Shown here: positions 23,506 to 35,861 of the stretch, one piece after another
How the letters are laid out: each line of letters opens with the position of its first letter
How positions within the stretch are numbered: the first letter of the stretch is position 1
NCBI GenBank assembly: GCA_016647705.1
Contig: CM028330.1
Coordinates: forward strand, 48,796,897-48,860,896
Length of the DNA stretch: 64,000 nucleotides
Reading direction: 5' to 3'
Source of the DNA: Eucommia ulmoides
Lineage: Eukaryota; Streptophyta; Magnoliopsida; Garryales; Eucommiaceae
Program-made: the position numbers and the translations under genes
The notes under the pieces: generated by a model
What the model was told of the DNA's origin: nothing
Databases searched by the model: none
What the model saw: only the letters and a program-made list of their open reading frames with translations

Positions 23506-24846
23506 TAAGTGTCAGAGAAATTAAAATGTATTTATAGAAGATGTGATTCACTCATAAAAATTCAATACACCAGTGTGTTTTTCGCCACACTCTAGATTTT
23601 ACACCATTTGAAAAAAATAAAAAAAATAAAATTACAAGCATTGGAGCACTCTAAGAACTTTTGATATAGATGAATCAAGAACTCTAATATTGTATTAACT
23701 CAAATAAACTTCTTATGGTATGACTTTGAAGGTTCAACAATGGAGTATTGTATGAATCTTGGATTTCTACTTCGAAATATGATATAACGTAGAAAGCGTC
23801 GTGTATAATGAATGGTTATAGTGCTATGGAAAGTAGAGCTTTAAAGATGCGTTTATAGTGGAAAATAATTTGAAAAAATAGACTAATTTTTTATAGCCAA
23901 AGCGCAGAAACCTAACGAAACATACTTGGTTTGTCAATAGGATAGACAACTGCCCGACAACCCGACTTATCAAACACATAGTTGGTTAATTCGATGGTGT
24001 TATGGTCGACCATACAACTTCCAAAATTAGTTTAGCTGGTCGAAAGGCCAGGGTATTGGTCGTCCAACTCTCTAGTTTGAGAGTTTTGCAAGCTACTGAA
24101 ATTTTGGAACATAATACACTCGTTTACAAGTTAAGTTAAAATATCTTTAAGCCCATTAAACTATCTAAAATTATTTGCACAATATTCTCCTATTTATGAT
24201 AAAAATAACAAAATATCCTTTTTGAGATAAATTACTTTTCAAAACGTGAATTAAGGATAAATTGATTTTAACTCATTTTAGATATGCTTTATGCCTTGTG
24301 GAGTTTAAGATATATCAATATTGAAAGGGTTGTTTACATGGATTAAAGTTCTTTACGTGAAACCTGTAGTTTAATAATTTATTTACATAGTCCAACCATC
24401 TTAAATCCATTACAGGAAAAATCACGATTTATCACGGTTAAAAACAATAATAAAAAGGTTTTTATCATGATTTTTGGTCCCAAACTGACCATGATAGATG
24501 GAGGTGTCATAAAAAGTACGATACTTATTATCACGTGTACTAATCGTGATAGATGAGTTGAAAAAATTATGATGATAATCAAAATGCGAAATAGTTTACT
24601 TATTTATAATCTCGTTTGTTCATAAAGAAACAAGATGATTTGTCCATCTAATATCTTAGTTTTCAAATATAATTAAAAGGATGATCTTAGTAGAAAATTG
24701 TAATTATTTCGACAATATCTATCTCTGTTTTGTATTAAACTAAGATGTTTACTCTTTTTTCTATCACATTTAAAAATTGTACTTTTTAATAGTCAAAACT
24801 CATATTTAAAAACTGAAATTGTTTCTCATATCTATATTAATAATAA
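23506..24846. other. AT-rich spacer
   Basis: No gene is seen. 24405-24560 has inverted words around ATCACGATTTATCACGG and CGTGATAGATGAG, reminiscent of subterminal repeats of TIR elements, but no element could be bounded. 23930-24080 has GTCGACCA-like words. Confidence 0.4.
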
Positions 24847-25030
24847 GGGAAAAATACATTTTAAATTCTCTAACTATTAGCGCGCTTCTATATAGTCCTC
24901 TTAATTTTATTCGTTTCAGTTTAAACCCTTTAAGTATGAAAATGATTTTAAAAGATCCTTCCGTAAGATTTTCTATCCAAACTAGCAGAAATTCTATTTT
25001 TCGAGGTGTATAACAGTGTTTTTACTATTT
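24847..25030 (+). repeat. Left TIR of the Pack-MULE
   Basis: Shares with the inverted right end the words CTCTAACTATT, TATTCGTTTCAGTTTAAACC, AAGTATGAA and TTTTAAAAG, in the same order and spacing. Confidence 0.85.
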
Positions 25031-25778
25031 TTTTATTTTTTATTTCTTTTTTCTTTTTTCTTTCTTTTGCCTTCTTTACCGAACATCCCCCTCTCTTTCC
25101 CCCCGTCTTTCCCTCTCTTCCTCCATCCCTCCCTCTCCATCCCCCATTGTCGGACACACGTAAACAGAGGATGTGACACCCTTTGTTTTAAATAGAAGGT
25201 GCCAAACTCTGTTAAACAGAGGGTGCCAAACAGGGCACTGCTGACATTCCTCTATTCTCTCTCTCTTGATTCTCATGCATGAGCTCAAAGAGGGAACCGT
25301 TGGAACTTGAAAAAGGTTGAATTGGTATTGGATAAACTCGTATCTCTTGCCCCCTGTTGGTAGAAGGATGTAAAAGAATAAGTTGTTGATTAGGATCACG
25401 CGTGTAGATACCGCATCTTGTCGGATGTGTAAGAAAAATTTATCCAAACAAGGGATAAGATAAAACAATTGAAATTTATAACTAATTTGTTAATGGATAT
25501 TGTTGGATTTGTATAGAAATTTGGATGATTTTAGAATTGATATAATGGGTACCTTTGGGTGTTGAGGTATCAAGTGGTGGAAAAAGGGTCATCCTCGGAT
25601 AAAAATGATGATCAGAGAGCATTTTTCTTATCCAAACAAATATCTCAAAAAACCTCGCCTTTTCTTCATGTCGCATTTCATGATTATTCTTTTTTTTTTT
25701 TTTTTAAAAAAAAATTATTATTAAATCTTTACCCGTGATCACCACTTTCCTAGGTTCAGCTGACTCTATGAATATGTG
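25031..25778. other. Left interior of the Pack-MULE
   Basis: No ORF is supported. 25077-25220 is the inner TIR-like part (CCCTCTC-rich, then ACACCC and GAGGGTGCC words). The rest (25220-25778) is acquired or spacer DNA that was continuous with the glutaredoxin upstream region before the copia insertion. Confidence 0.5.
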
Positions 25779-25783
25779 GGTTT

Positions 25784-26156
25784 TGTTAGAATCTAGTTGA
25801 TCCAATATTCCAAACGAAAACTAAACAATAATTATTGGATCAATAACTAAAGAAAACTCAAAATCAAAACATATCTCATTCCATTGCACCTTTTCTACTT
25901 CTTTCTTTTTCCTCACAGTTTTGGTACTTCTAAGCCCTCAAAACACTCAGATTAGATGGTGTATTTTTTGTTGATTGTGTGTTTGAGCCTAGGGACTAAA
26001 ACCCCTTTATATAGCCAAGCTCCCCATCAAAGCTATGACTTTTGAGTCACCAATTCTTGAATAAATTCATGAGTAACAGCTGAAACGTTTTCCAATCTTA
26101 ATGGTATTGAATGGACCATATTTATGATTACCGTTTCTAGAAACGGATCAGTTACA
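25784..26156 (-). repeat. 3' LTR of the copia element
   Basis: Begins TGTTAGAATCTAGTTGATCC and ends GGATCAGTTACA on the plus strand; pairs with 32133-32504. Confidence 0.9.
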
Positions 26157-29100
26157 TTCTCTCACTTGGTCCATACGTTTGACCTAATGTCTCAACTTAA
26201 TCTCATTGATTATTTATCTTAAGAAATAAACACATGAATCATGGCTATAAGTCCTCTTACAACAAGTATTACCTTCCATGTATTACGATATGTTTAGTTC
26301 CTCAAGTAAATTTCTTAATATGTTAACCATACTTAATGAATAAACCCTATGTTTATTTTTGTCCATTACAAATATATTTTCTCAAGTAAATTAAGGTGCA
26401 TAGGTAAATGATCAAACATAACGATATATAAGAGTTTTATTAATAAACCGTGTGTATACAATTACAAAAGGAAACCAATAAGCTCCATTTCTCTACATGA
26501 TCCTTGAATTTCTGTGGGGGCATGCCCTTAGTCAAAGGATCAGTGATCATCAACTCAGTGCTAATGTGCTCAATGACCATTTTTCTTTCTTTTATATGTT
26601 CTCTAATGGCCAAATACTTAATGTTGATGTATTTACTTTGACTCCTACTTTTATTGTTTTTAGCCACAAAAACAGCAGCTAAATTGTCACAGAAAATTTT
26701 CAATGGCCTAGAAATAAAATCCATGACTCTAAGCCCAAAAATGAAACTTTTAAGCCATACACCATGCGAAGTGGCCTCAAAATAGGAAACGAACTCGGCT
26801 TCCATAGTAGAAGCACCAGTTAAGGTCTTCTTGACACTCCTCCACGAAACAGCTCCACTAGCCATCATGAAAATGTACCTTGATGTTGATTTGTAAGAAT
26901 CAACACAGCCAGCAAAGTCTGAATCTGAGTAGCCAATCACATCTAGATTGTCTGTCTGTCTATACAAAAGCATGCAATTTTGGTTCCTTGAAGATACCTC
27001 ATAACTTTCTTTGCAACTCTCCAATGGTCCATACCTATATTACTCTGATATCGCCCTAGCATCCCCACAGCTAATGCAATGTCAGGTCTAGTACAAACCT
27101 GAGCATACATAAGGTTTCCGACAACACAAGCATATGGGATGTTTTTCATTGATTCCCTATCAAAGTCGTTCTTCGAACATTGGTTCAGATTGAACCTATC
27201 ACCTTTCACAATGGGAGCAACACTTAGTTAACAATCCTTCATCCGAAATCTCTCTAAAACCTTATTGATATAAGTTTCTTGTGATAGACCTAAGATACCT
27301 CGAGTTTTATCTCTATGGATCTTAATGTCAATGACATAAGATGCCTTACCCATATCCTTCATGTTAAAATTTTTGGAAATAAATTATTTTACCTCATGCA
27401 GTAAACCCTTATCGTTGGTTGCAAGCAAAATATCATCTACATATAAAACAAGAAAATAAATCTTACTTTCACTAACCTTCTGGTATATACATTGATCCAT
27501 GAGATTTTCAATAAATTCGAATGAAGAAATTACTCACTGGAATTTAAAATACACTGACGAGAAGTTTGTTTTAGACCTTATATAGATTTCTTAAGCTTAC
27601 AAACCAATTGCTCACCACCACTAGGGGAAAAACCTTCAGGTTGTTTCATATAAACCACCACCTCTAGATCTTCGTTAAGAAAGTCCGTTTTTACATTCAT
27701 TTCTTGCAACTTAAGGTCAAAATGAGCAACTAAAACCAAAATGATATGAAGAGAATCTTTCTTAGATACAGAAGAAAAAGTCTATGTGTAATCGATTCCT
27801 TCTTTTTGAGTAAATCCCTTAACAACTAGTCTTGCCTTGTATCTCTCAATATTGCCTAATGAGTCTTTTTAGGTCTTAAAAACCCATTTACAGCCAATGG
27901 CCTTCGCCCCATTAGGCAACTCTATAAGATCCCAAACTCCGTTGCTCGTCATGGAATTCATTTCATCCTTCATGGCTTCGTACCACAAATCTGACTCTTT
28001 GCAACTTATGGCCTATGAAAAGATTTCAGGATAATTTTCGGCTCCAATATTATAGTCAGATTCTTGTAGATACACAACATAATCATTAGAAATTGATGAT
28101 ATCTTATCTCTAGTATATCTTCTTAATGTTGTACCAACATCACCCTGAGTAACTTGTGGTTCAACTTATTGTTTTGGAGCTTCTGGAAATTCTTGAATTG
28201 CTTGATCTATTAGAAGATTGTCAGTAGCTTGTGGAACCTCAATAATTGGTTGGTCAACACCAATTTGAACTGGAGGGGTGCTATGAACTATAACCAATCT
28301 ATAACTTGATGTAGAAGGTTGAGATTCTATATGATCATGTATAGGAACTATGTTCCTAAACCAATCGCTCCCATTGATCAAGTCATTCTCAAGAAACTTA
28401 GGGTTTCTTGATTCCACAATTCTAGATCGCTCCCACTGATTAGGTCATTCTTAAGAAACTTAGCGTTTCTTGATTCCACAATTCTAGTAATGTGAGAAGA
28501 ACAATAAAATCTATAACCTTTGAATCTTTAGGCATATCTAATGAAATACCCACTAATGGTCCTTAGATCTAGTCTCTTCTCTAATGGGTTATATATCCTC
28601 ACCTCAGACGAACATCCCCAGATGCGCATATGTCTCAAACTTGATTTCCAACCTTTCTATAATTCAAATGGTGTCTTTGGGATAGCCTTGGTTAAAACTC
28701 GGTTTAATATATACACAACCATCTTTAGTGCTTCAGCCCACAAGGATTTAGGAATATTGGAGTTGCTAAGCATACTACGCACCATGTCCAGTAATGTTTG
28801 GCTTCTTCTTTCTGCAACACCATTCTGGTCCGGAGAACTAGGCATGGTGTATTTGGAAACGAACCCATGTTCTTGAAGAAACTTGGCAAAAGGACCAAGT
28901 GTTTGTCAATTCTCGGTGTATCTACCATAATATTCTCCACCTCTATCCGATCTCACAATATCGATTTCCTTTCCGCATTGGTTCTCAACTTCAACCTTAA
29001 ATATTTTAAAGGACTCCATTGTTTAGTTTTTATTATGAAGCAAATAAATATACATATATTGTGAGTAATCATCGATAAAAGAGATGAAGTATTTATGACC

Positions 29101-30329
29101 ATGTGCATCTAAATCTAAACAACATATATCAATGTGAATGATCTTTAATATGTCTAAACTCCTATTAGCACCTTTCTTGGACATGTTAGTTTGCTTTCCC
29201 TTAATGCAGTTCATATAAGTCTCAAAATTAGTGTAATCTAGAGTACTAAGTACCCTGTCATTCACTAATCTTTTAATTCTTTTTGTGGAGATATGTCCTA
29301 ATCTTCGGTGCCATAACATGGAGGAGTCATCGTTAATATTACACCTTTTAGTGCCAGTGTGAACATGCATTGAACTATAAATAGTATCATTTTGCAAGAA
29401 AATGTGATAAAGACTATAAGACAAAATACCATTCCCAACACAATCAGATTTATATAATAAACTGAATAATGTGTCTTGAAAATTAAAGGAATATCCAAAT
29501 GGTACAAGTCTTGAAATAGAAATCAAGTTTCATGAGAAACTTGGTACATAAAAGGGCATTTTTAATTTTAAAACAAAGCCACTACTTAAAGTTAAAACAC
29601 AAGTTCCAATCACTTCTACATGTGATCCTATCTTGTTGCCTGATAAGATGCTTTGCTCACTTCCCACTAGTTTCCTTAGGTTTTGCATACCCTACAAAGA
29701 GTTTGCAATATGGATTGTAGATCCAAAGTCAATCCACTAAGTGTTAACATTAACATTAACTATATTAGATTCATAACAAACAAATGAGGTTGGTTTACCT
29801 TTATTCTTAAGCTATTTTTGGAATTTGTCACATTCCTTCTTCATATGTCCCTTATTTTTATAGAAGAAACTCTTTACTTCTTTCTTGATATCAGCTTGAG
29901 GTGGTATTTTACATTTGCCCTTCTGATTAGCTTTATGTTTGGCATGAGCTTTGTCAGCTTTGTTCCTGTAGCGGTTAGTTACCAACAATGCACTCTCAAC
30001 CTGCTCCATCATAAACCTCTTTTATTCTTGAACACACATGGTCATTAAGTCGTTGATTGACCATTTGTATTTATGTGTGTTGTATGAGATCTTAAAAGTC
30101 CCATACTGTTGTGGAAGGGTGTTCAGAATGTAGTGCACCAGGAACAATTCTGCCATATCAACCTCAAGTTTTTTAAGTTGAGCCACAAAATCTCGCATTT
30201 GCATTATATGCTCGTGCACACCTTTCACGCTTATGAGTCTAAGAGATGAAAACTTCATTATAAGGGTGCTTGCAAGTGTCTTTTCTAAAGTGATGAATTG
30301 CTCGTCAATAGGGTGCAACAAGTCTTGGA

Positions 30330-32132
30330 TATTCTCATGTTAGTCAACAGAACCACGTATTCCAACAGTTATTTTGGTCTTAATAAATATCACGCTAAGC
30401 CGATTGGATCACTCCCATCGCTCATATAGCGTGACCTCAGCTGGAGTGCTGGAATCAGTGATGGCAGGTGGTTTTTCCTTCCTAATAGCATAATCAATAT
30501 CCATACACCCTAGATGGAGGGAAATTCTCTCATTCTATATCTTATAGTTATCACCGCTAAGTTCGAAAATATCATATTAGATATCAGAGAAACTAGCAAA
30601 TTGAGAAGTTATATAAAAATCCAAAATGCTTATGTAAAAAATATGAGATCCAATAGTCCAAATTGCATGTTTTACTAATGTAAAACACACAAAAATGAAT
30701 CTCATGACATAAAAATTGCCCGTGGGTAAAGTTTTTAATTCAAGTAGATTCAAATGATCGTAATGATAGAATTATCAAATAATGTACTTAATTTCATATT
30801 TTATGGGTACAATGAAAATAATTTGATTTTCTATCCAGAATTTTAACTTTATGATAAAATTATCAAATTATGTACCATTCATAATTCATGTAGGTAATTA
30901 TGAAAATAATATTATATTTTATCCTAATTAATTATATAAATATAATAAAATTTCCAATGGGATAAAATTTATTATATTAAATATAATTAATCACAATATT
31001 ATGTCTAATTTCTTATGTGATCCTTATTATAGTTTAATATATATATATATATATATTGCAGCTAATCTCTAATTAATTAATATAATATGAATCATTAGAT
31101 ATTTAAAAAAAAATTATGCATAAAATTAAGTTTTATGAGATTATTCGTAATTTTACATAATCCAACAATATCTAAAATCAAATAATATGTTATCATATGT
31201 GAATATAATTCTCATAATAAAACATAAATTGTATAATTAAACATAATATTATGCATTAAATTAATTTCTATGCACAAGAAAAACTTATTCTAAAAGAATA
31301 AATTGATAACATAATATTCATGCATAATATGAGCATAATAAATTTAAATTCTACAAACAATCCTTATATTACATATATATTATTTTAAATATGAATGAAT
31401 AACATATACAACACAAAAATAGGCATAAAATAAATAGATACCCAAGATTTTTTTTTAAATTTCATTGCAAATGGAATAAAAAATGTCATTTTATAACCAG
31501 TGGCATTTTTTTAAATAAGAAAGGAGAAATGACATTTTAAAATTTACATAATCAATGGAATTTTTGTAAATAATATGACAATTGTAATGAAACTTGGAAG
31601 CACAAAAGGACAAAAGGCAAAAAACCGATTCTTCATTCTATGTATAATAAACTTGGAAGCACAAAAGGACAAAATGCAATAAAACATTTTCTTTTTTCAA
31701 AATTGGCTTGCAATTTTATGTTTCCTTTTCAAAAAATTGGATTTATCGAAATAAAGTCTTTTGACGTTGAAATGTAGGGTTCACTACTTTTAAATAATTC
31801 AAAAGTGTTGACAATTAGTCCAAGGCGAAAATGATATATTTATTAAACTCAACGAGTACAAAGTATTAAAAACCAAAAATAGTCATCTTCAACCTCCAGA
31901 CGGGTCGATCCAACCCGATACGAACCCGATTTACAGACCCATGAAACTAGCAGCATTTTTTACACCAAAAATCCATTTTTAATAACAAAAATTTTAGAAA
32001 ATCAATATCCAAAAGATTTCTAACAATATTGTGCTCCAAAAACAACTAAAAAACAAAGTTTGTTTTAAATTTCTTCATGGCCAAAACAAAAGCATGGCAA
32101 AAGTAGAGATATGAATCTTTTCTGATACCAAC
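30330..32132. other. Long AT-rich leader of the copia element
   Basis: About 1.8 kb between the 5' LTR primer site and the recognisable gag part. No ORF. Contains an (AT) run at about 31040-31059 and a short direct repeat (AAACTTGGAAGCACAAAAGGA near 31590 and 31650, quoted in part). Confidence 0.5.
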
Positions 32133-32504
32133 TGTTAGAATCTAATTGATCCAATATTCCAAACGGAAACTAAACAATAATAATTGGATCAATTACTAAA
32201 GAAAACCCAAAATCAAAACATACCTCCTTCCATTGCACATTATCTTCTTCTTTATTTTCCTCATTGTTATGACACTTCTAAGCTCTCAAAACACTCAGAT
32301 CAGATGGTGTATTTTCTGTTGATTCTCTGTTTGAGCTTAGGGACCATAACCCTTTTATATAGCCAAGATCCCTATCAAAGTTATGGCTTTTGAGTTACCA
32401 ATTCTTGAATAAATTCATGAGTAACAACTAAAACGTTTTCCAATCTGAATAGTATTGAATGGACCGTATTTATGATTACCGTTTCATGAACTAGATTAGT
32501 TACT
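32133..32504 (-). repeat. 5' LTR of the copia element
   Basis: Begins TGTTAGAATCTAATTGATCC; a TATA-like TTTTATATAG near 32353 is shared by both LTRs. Pairs with 25784-26156. Confidence 0.9.
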
Positions 32505-32546
32505 GGTTTCTCAGATCCAAAAGATCAAACCCACCAAAACAGAGCT

Positions 32547-32566
32547 TTTATAGCTATAGATATAGA
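32547..32566 (+). promoter_or_regulatory. TATA-like sequence upstream of the glutaredoxin
   Basis: TTTTATAGCTATAGATATAG, only about 14-33 bp before the ATG. If used, the leader would be almost absent. It may instead be leader sequence, with the real promoter split off by the copia insertion. Confidence 0.3.
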
Positions 32567-32579
32567 TAGAGTGAGAGAG

Positions 32580-32867
32580 ATGGCAGCGAGGAATGCGGTG
32601 ATGGTGTTTAGTAAGAGTACGTGTTGCATGAGCTACAACATAAAGAAGTTGTTTCAAGACATGGGTGCGAGTCTGACAATCCTCGAACAGGACCAGAAAA
32701 GGAATGAGAGAGAGATAGAGACGACGCTCAAGAACCTAGGATGTTATCTGGTGGTTCCGACGGTATATGTCGGCGAAATATTTGTGGGGTTGACAAAAGA
32801 CGTTATTTCTTTGCATGTTGATGGGTACAAATGCTTATCAATGCCGATGCTCTGTGGTTACCATTGA
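32580..32867 (+). CDS. Captured CC-type (ROXY-like) glutaredoxin, C-terminal tail altered
   Basis: ATG at 32580, 95 residues, stop at 32865-32867. It has the CC-type glutaredoxin layout: VMVFSKSTCCMSYNIKKLF carries the CCMS active site, followed by a LEQD..EREIE helix, CYLVVPTVYVGE with the cis-Pro (VPTVYVG), and GLTKDVISLHVDG. Known for the family: a single-domain, plant-specific redoxin that acts in the nucleus with TGA transcription factors. The family ends in ALWL. Here ALWL is encoded just before the TIR (GCTCTGTGGTTA, about 32849-32860) but one frame off, so the annotated end reads MPMLCGYH. The gene sits inside a Pack-MULE: the right TIR follows within about 10 bp, and a copia LTR ends 75 bp upstream. 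The LVVPT/YVG core appears intact, so the copy may be a recent capture or a decaying one. Confidence 0.7.
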   Translation: MAARNAVMVFSKSTCCMSYNIKKLFQDMGASLTILEQDQKRNEREIETTLKNLGCYLVVPTVYVGEIFVGLTKDVISLHVDGYKCLSMPMLCGYH

Positions 32868-32892
32868 CACCCTCTATTAAATAGAGGGTGTC
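32866..32892. repeat. Short palindrome at the capture junction
   Basis: ACACCCTCTATTAAATAGAGGGTGT, a near-perfect inverted repeat (given as ACACCCTCTA / TAGAGGGTGT arms), marks the inner edge of the right TIR next to the glutaredoxin stop. A related pair (ACACCCTTTG and AGAGGGTGCC) lies in the left TIR near 25180-25220. Confidence 0.6.
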
Positions 32893-33004
32893 GCACGCTC
32901 TGTTTATGTGTGTTCGGTGATGGAGAAGAGAGAGAGATAGGGAGAGATGGGGGTGTTCGGTGAAGAAGGCAAGAAAAAGAAAAAGGAAAAGGAAAAGGAA
33001 AAAA

Positions 33005-33187
33005 AATAGTAAAAAAGCCGTTATGCCCCTTAAAAAATGAAATTTGTATTAGTTTTGATGGAAAATCTAACAAAATGACCTTTTAAAACCACCTTCATAC
33101 TTAGAGGGTTTAAACTGAAACGAATAAACTTAATAAGACTACATAGAAACGTGTCAATAGTTAGAGGGTTTAAAATATATTTTTCCC
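33005..33187 (-). repeat. Right TIR of the Pack-MULE
   Basis: Inverted counterpart of 24847-25030; see that entry for shared words. Followed at once by the 9-bp duplication TAATAATAA. Confidence 0.85.
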
Positions 33188-34510
33188 TAATAATAATTGT
33201 AATACCCCACTATTTTATTAAAAAATGCTATGAAAAATTAACTAACAAATAATTTTCATATTTCTAAAACAATTAAGATATTAATGACATAAGAATTCTA
33301 CATGAAAAACACAAGTAACATTATTTTTCTATATAAAAATCATAAACTTAAATTTGTATAAGTATAAATGTCTAAAATGTAAAATTTCAGCCAAGTATAA
33401 AACAAATAAAAGTAACTAATTTGTGGTGAACTAATCTACCAACGTCTTAGTTATAGAGCATCCAAAGGTAAAGTTCAGCTAACCTTTGCCATCGAGTGAC
33501 TCAAAAATGAAGTGTAGATCATATCGAATGACAAAAGTGAATTTTCAATCCTCATATAACAGTGACTCTACTCACACTGTAAAATAAACAAATAATAATA
33601 CTATCAATCCAAAAGAACAAATAACTACCTAGAAACTACTTGGTTTCTTTAAGGCAACAAAAGAAACTTTGAAATGCAATAGAAAAAAAAAACCCCAAAA
33701 ACATGCAGAAAAGTACAAAAAAATGCAACAGAAATAGCTCAGCAGCAAAATAATACAGCAAGAGAACCAAATGCAACAAAATATTTACTTGATATTAAAA
33801 AATAATGAGTAGTATATCTTTCAATCATATCATTTTAATAGCCTTATATAGGCACGAAGCACAATATTGTCAAAGTTTAAATAGCCTTACGCATACATGT
33901 TTGAAGACAAAGACAACTGGTAGAGCACAACATATTTATTTATAATTTGACAATATCTCCTCAAATGATGGCAAGACATCTTAATATATATCTTCTATGA
34001 ATTTTAGGCCAGCGGTGTGCTTACACACATGATTAAAAATCGATATCATGGATAATAAGATCACAAAAGCTTAACTCACGAAGATTTTGAGAAACATCAG
34101 TTCGCATAGAAAATTTAACGCTTGGTGTACAAGTATAGAAGACAAAACCCTTAAACTCAATTTCAATTAGAAGCTAGTGCTGCACAGTTTCAAAAATAAA
34201 TTTGTTTGAACTGGCAAGAACATCACAGCTTGTCACGATACAGCAGTGTTGCCTTAAGTGCCATGCTTGAAGAGGCAAGACTAGCGTAATACTATCTGCC
34301 TATGGGAATATCAGACATTAGTAGGTGCTTACATTTTCCGTCCTAATTTATAAATGATCACGGAAGTTGAAGCAATTTTGATGTCTAAGGTGTTCTTATG
34401 CTACAGATTCTAATTGTGCTCACGTTAACCTGGTCAGGAATACAACATAATGCCATAGGCATTTGCAAATGAAGATGAATTCTCAATGATTTATTGGATA
34501 CAAGAATAGA
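33188..34510. other. AT-rich spacer
   Basis: No gene, RNA gene or bounded element was recognised in either strand. Confidence 0.5.
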
Positions 34511-34515
34511 TCTTA

Positions 34516-34570
34516 CCCCTCCCCCCCCCCCCCCCCTCCCCCCCCCCCAAAAAAAAAAAAAAAAAAAAAA
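34516..34570. repeat. Poly-C / poly-A run
   Basis: About 33 bases nearly all C followed by about 22 A. Homopolymer lengths here may be assembly-sensitive. Confidence 0.9.
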
Positions 34571-34966
34571 GCGAACAAAAATCAATTGGAAACTAGTGTA
34601 GAAATAATGGATGTCAATGGTCCGGTTTCGTTCGCGTTTCATATAAAATCAAAACCAAAACCGTTAGATATATACCAAACCAAAATCACTATTTTTTTTA
34701 AAGTTTTAAAATCGAACTGTTTAAATTTATATAAAACTAAAACCGCGAAACCATTTAAGATTTTTCAATTTTATAAAAAAATCAAAACCAAAGCCGCAAA
34801 AATGTTAACCTTTTTTTAATATATAAATAAAAACATAACTAAAATATAAAACATAAATTTCAAAAAATGAAACCAAACCACAAAATTATTAATTGTTACA
34901 ATAAATATTCCTAACCATAATGGAACGATGGCGGCTACAACACAGGCAGATGAGAAATCTAACCCT

Positions 34967-34970
<4 letters not shown>

Positions 34971-35020
<50 letters not shown>
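34971..35020. repeat. (AT)n microsatellite
   Basis: 25 AT units. The region just left (34600-34900) is an A-rich stretch with repeated AAACCAAAACC-like words and no gene. Confidence 0.95.
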
Positions 35021-35024
<4 letters not shown>

Positions 35025-35099
35025 TATTAAAGTGTAAACTTTCTACAATAAAAGCATCTAGCATTTTTAGCAGGTTTCTTAGCATAATGATTTTTTTGT

Positions 35100-35860
35100 A
35101 TAGGAACATGATATTGAGAAGCTGTTTTACCGACTATTCGTTTTTCAACAAGTTTAGTTATCTCAATATCCTTGAATTTATCTACTACCTCATTAAGCTC
35201 ATTTTAAGTCTTTTCAAGTGACCGCTTGACGAACTAACGTTCACCTGAAGACCAAAATTCTTATGCATAAATTTAATATCATTCTTAAGAATTTGACAAT
35301 TATTTTCAATAGATTGAATTTTCAAACGAGTTCTATCAAGTTCACACCTTGCATTATTCAACTCAATGTTCAAGGCCTCATTTAAAGTTTTAAGATTTTA
35401 CTTTTTAAAATCACTGTGTTAAAAATCCGAAATATTACTTTTCAAAACCTAGTTCTCTTCTTCAAGAGAATCGATTTTTTCAAGTAACTTACCAATTTCA
35501 AACAGAGCATTTAAAAATTCAATAGTTTCAAAGTACTTATCCAAATTCTTCTTTTTAAGAGTTTTAGTGATACTAAACTTTTTATTTTTAAGAATGGCAA
35601 TTTTTTGGCCCAAGTTTCAAATTTTTTTTCCAAAAATATAAGTAAGGGAAATTAGCATCTCATTAGTCTTATCAGCAGTCTCATTATCACAATTTTTATC
35701 ATTTTCACCGATAGAACCTTGATTATCAGAGCAAGTAAGAGATTCACTTATAGCAAGACACTCAGAAGATTCACCTACAACATTATCATTAGTTCAATCT
35801 ATGTGATCGTGTTTAGCTAGGATGTTAAGCCTATCGAACTAAAATCAGTTATGGTACTAA
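35100..35860 (-). mobile_element. Retroelement gag coiled-coil fragment (fossil)
   Basis: On minus, heptad-rich pieces such as IELNNARCELDRTRLKIQS and ECLAISESLTCSDNQ resemble the C-terminal acidic and coiled-coil part of plant retroelement gag proteins. It begins about 60 bp after the LTR at 35862. Broken in several places; the gag N-terminus is missing. Confidence 0.5.
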
Positions 35861-35861
35861 T

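Larger units (their letters stand above)
25784..32504 (-). mobile_element. Ty1-copia element, complete layout but broken (fossil)
   Basis: Minus orientation. LTRs are 25784-26156 and 32133-32504. The flanking 5-bp duplication GGTTT is perfect (25779-25783, 32505-32509). The primer site next to the 5' LTR reads TGGTATCAGA (initiator tRNA-Met type), and a purine tract (AAGTGAGAGAA) precedes the 3' LTR. Domain order on minus: UBN2 gag (about 30320-30020), zinc knuckle region (30012-29812), GAG-pre-integrase and integrase (29526-28657), reverse transcriptase (about 28160-27210), RNase H (27209-26440). It looks broken in many places (about ten or more). LTRs differ by eye at about 11% of sites, so it is several million years old. 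Confidence 0.85.
24847..33187 (+). mobile_element. Pack-MULE with captured glutaredoxin gene
   Basis: Ends 24847 (GGGAAAAATACATTTTAAAT) and 33187 (inverted: GGGAAAAATATATTTTAAAC) begin terminal inverted repeats of about 180 bp. Similarity continues loosely to about 25220 on the left and 32865 on the right (the ACCGAACA...CCCTC block). Perfect 9-bp direct repeats TAATAATAA flank it (24838-24846, 33188-33196), as expected of Mutator elements, though the word is simple. No transposase is present. The interior carries a CC-type glutaredoxin gene (32580-32867) next to the right TIR. A copia element (25784-32504) was inserted later. Without it the Pack-MULE is about 1.6 kb. A relative of the TIR lies at 63249. 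Confidence 0.8.

Noticed and set aside
24405-24560. CACTA-like element end with ATCACGG / CGTGATA words
   Set aside because: No CACTA terminus or partner end found.
34816-35221. ORFs with (IY)n runs
   Set aside because: Translations of the (AT)n microsatellite.
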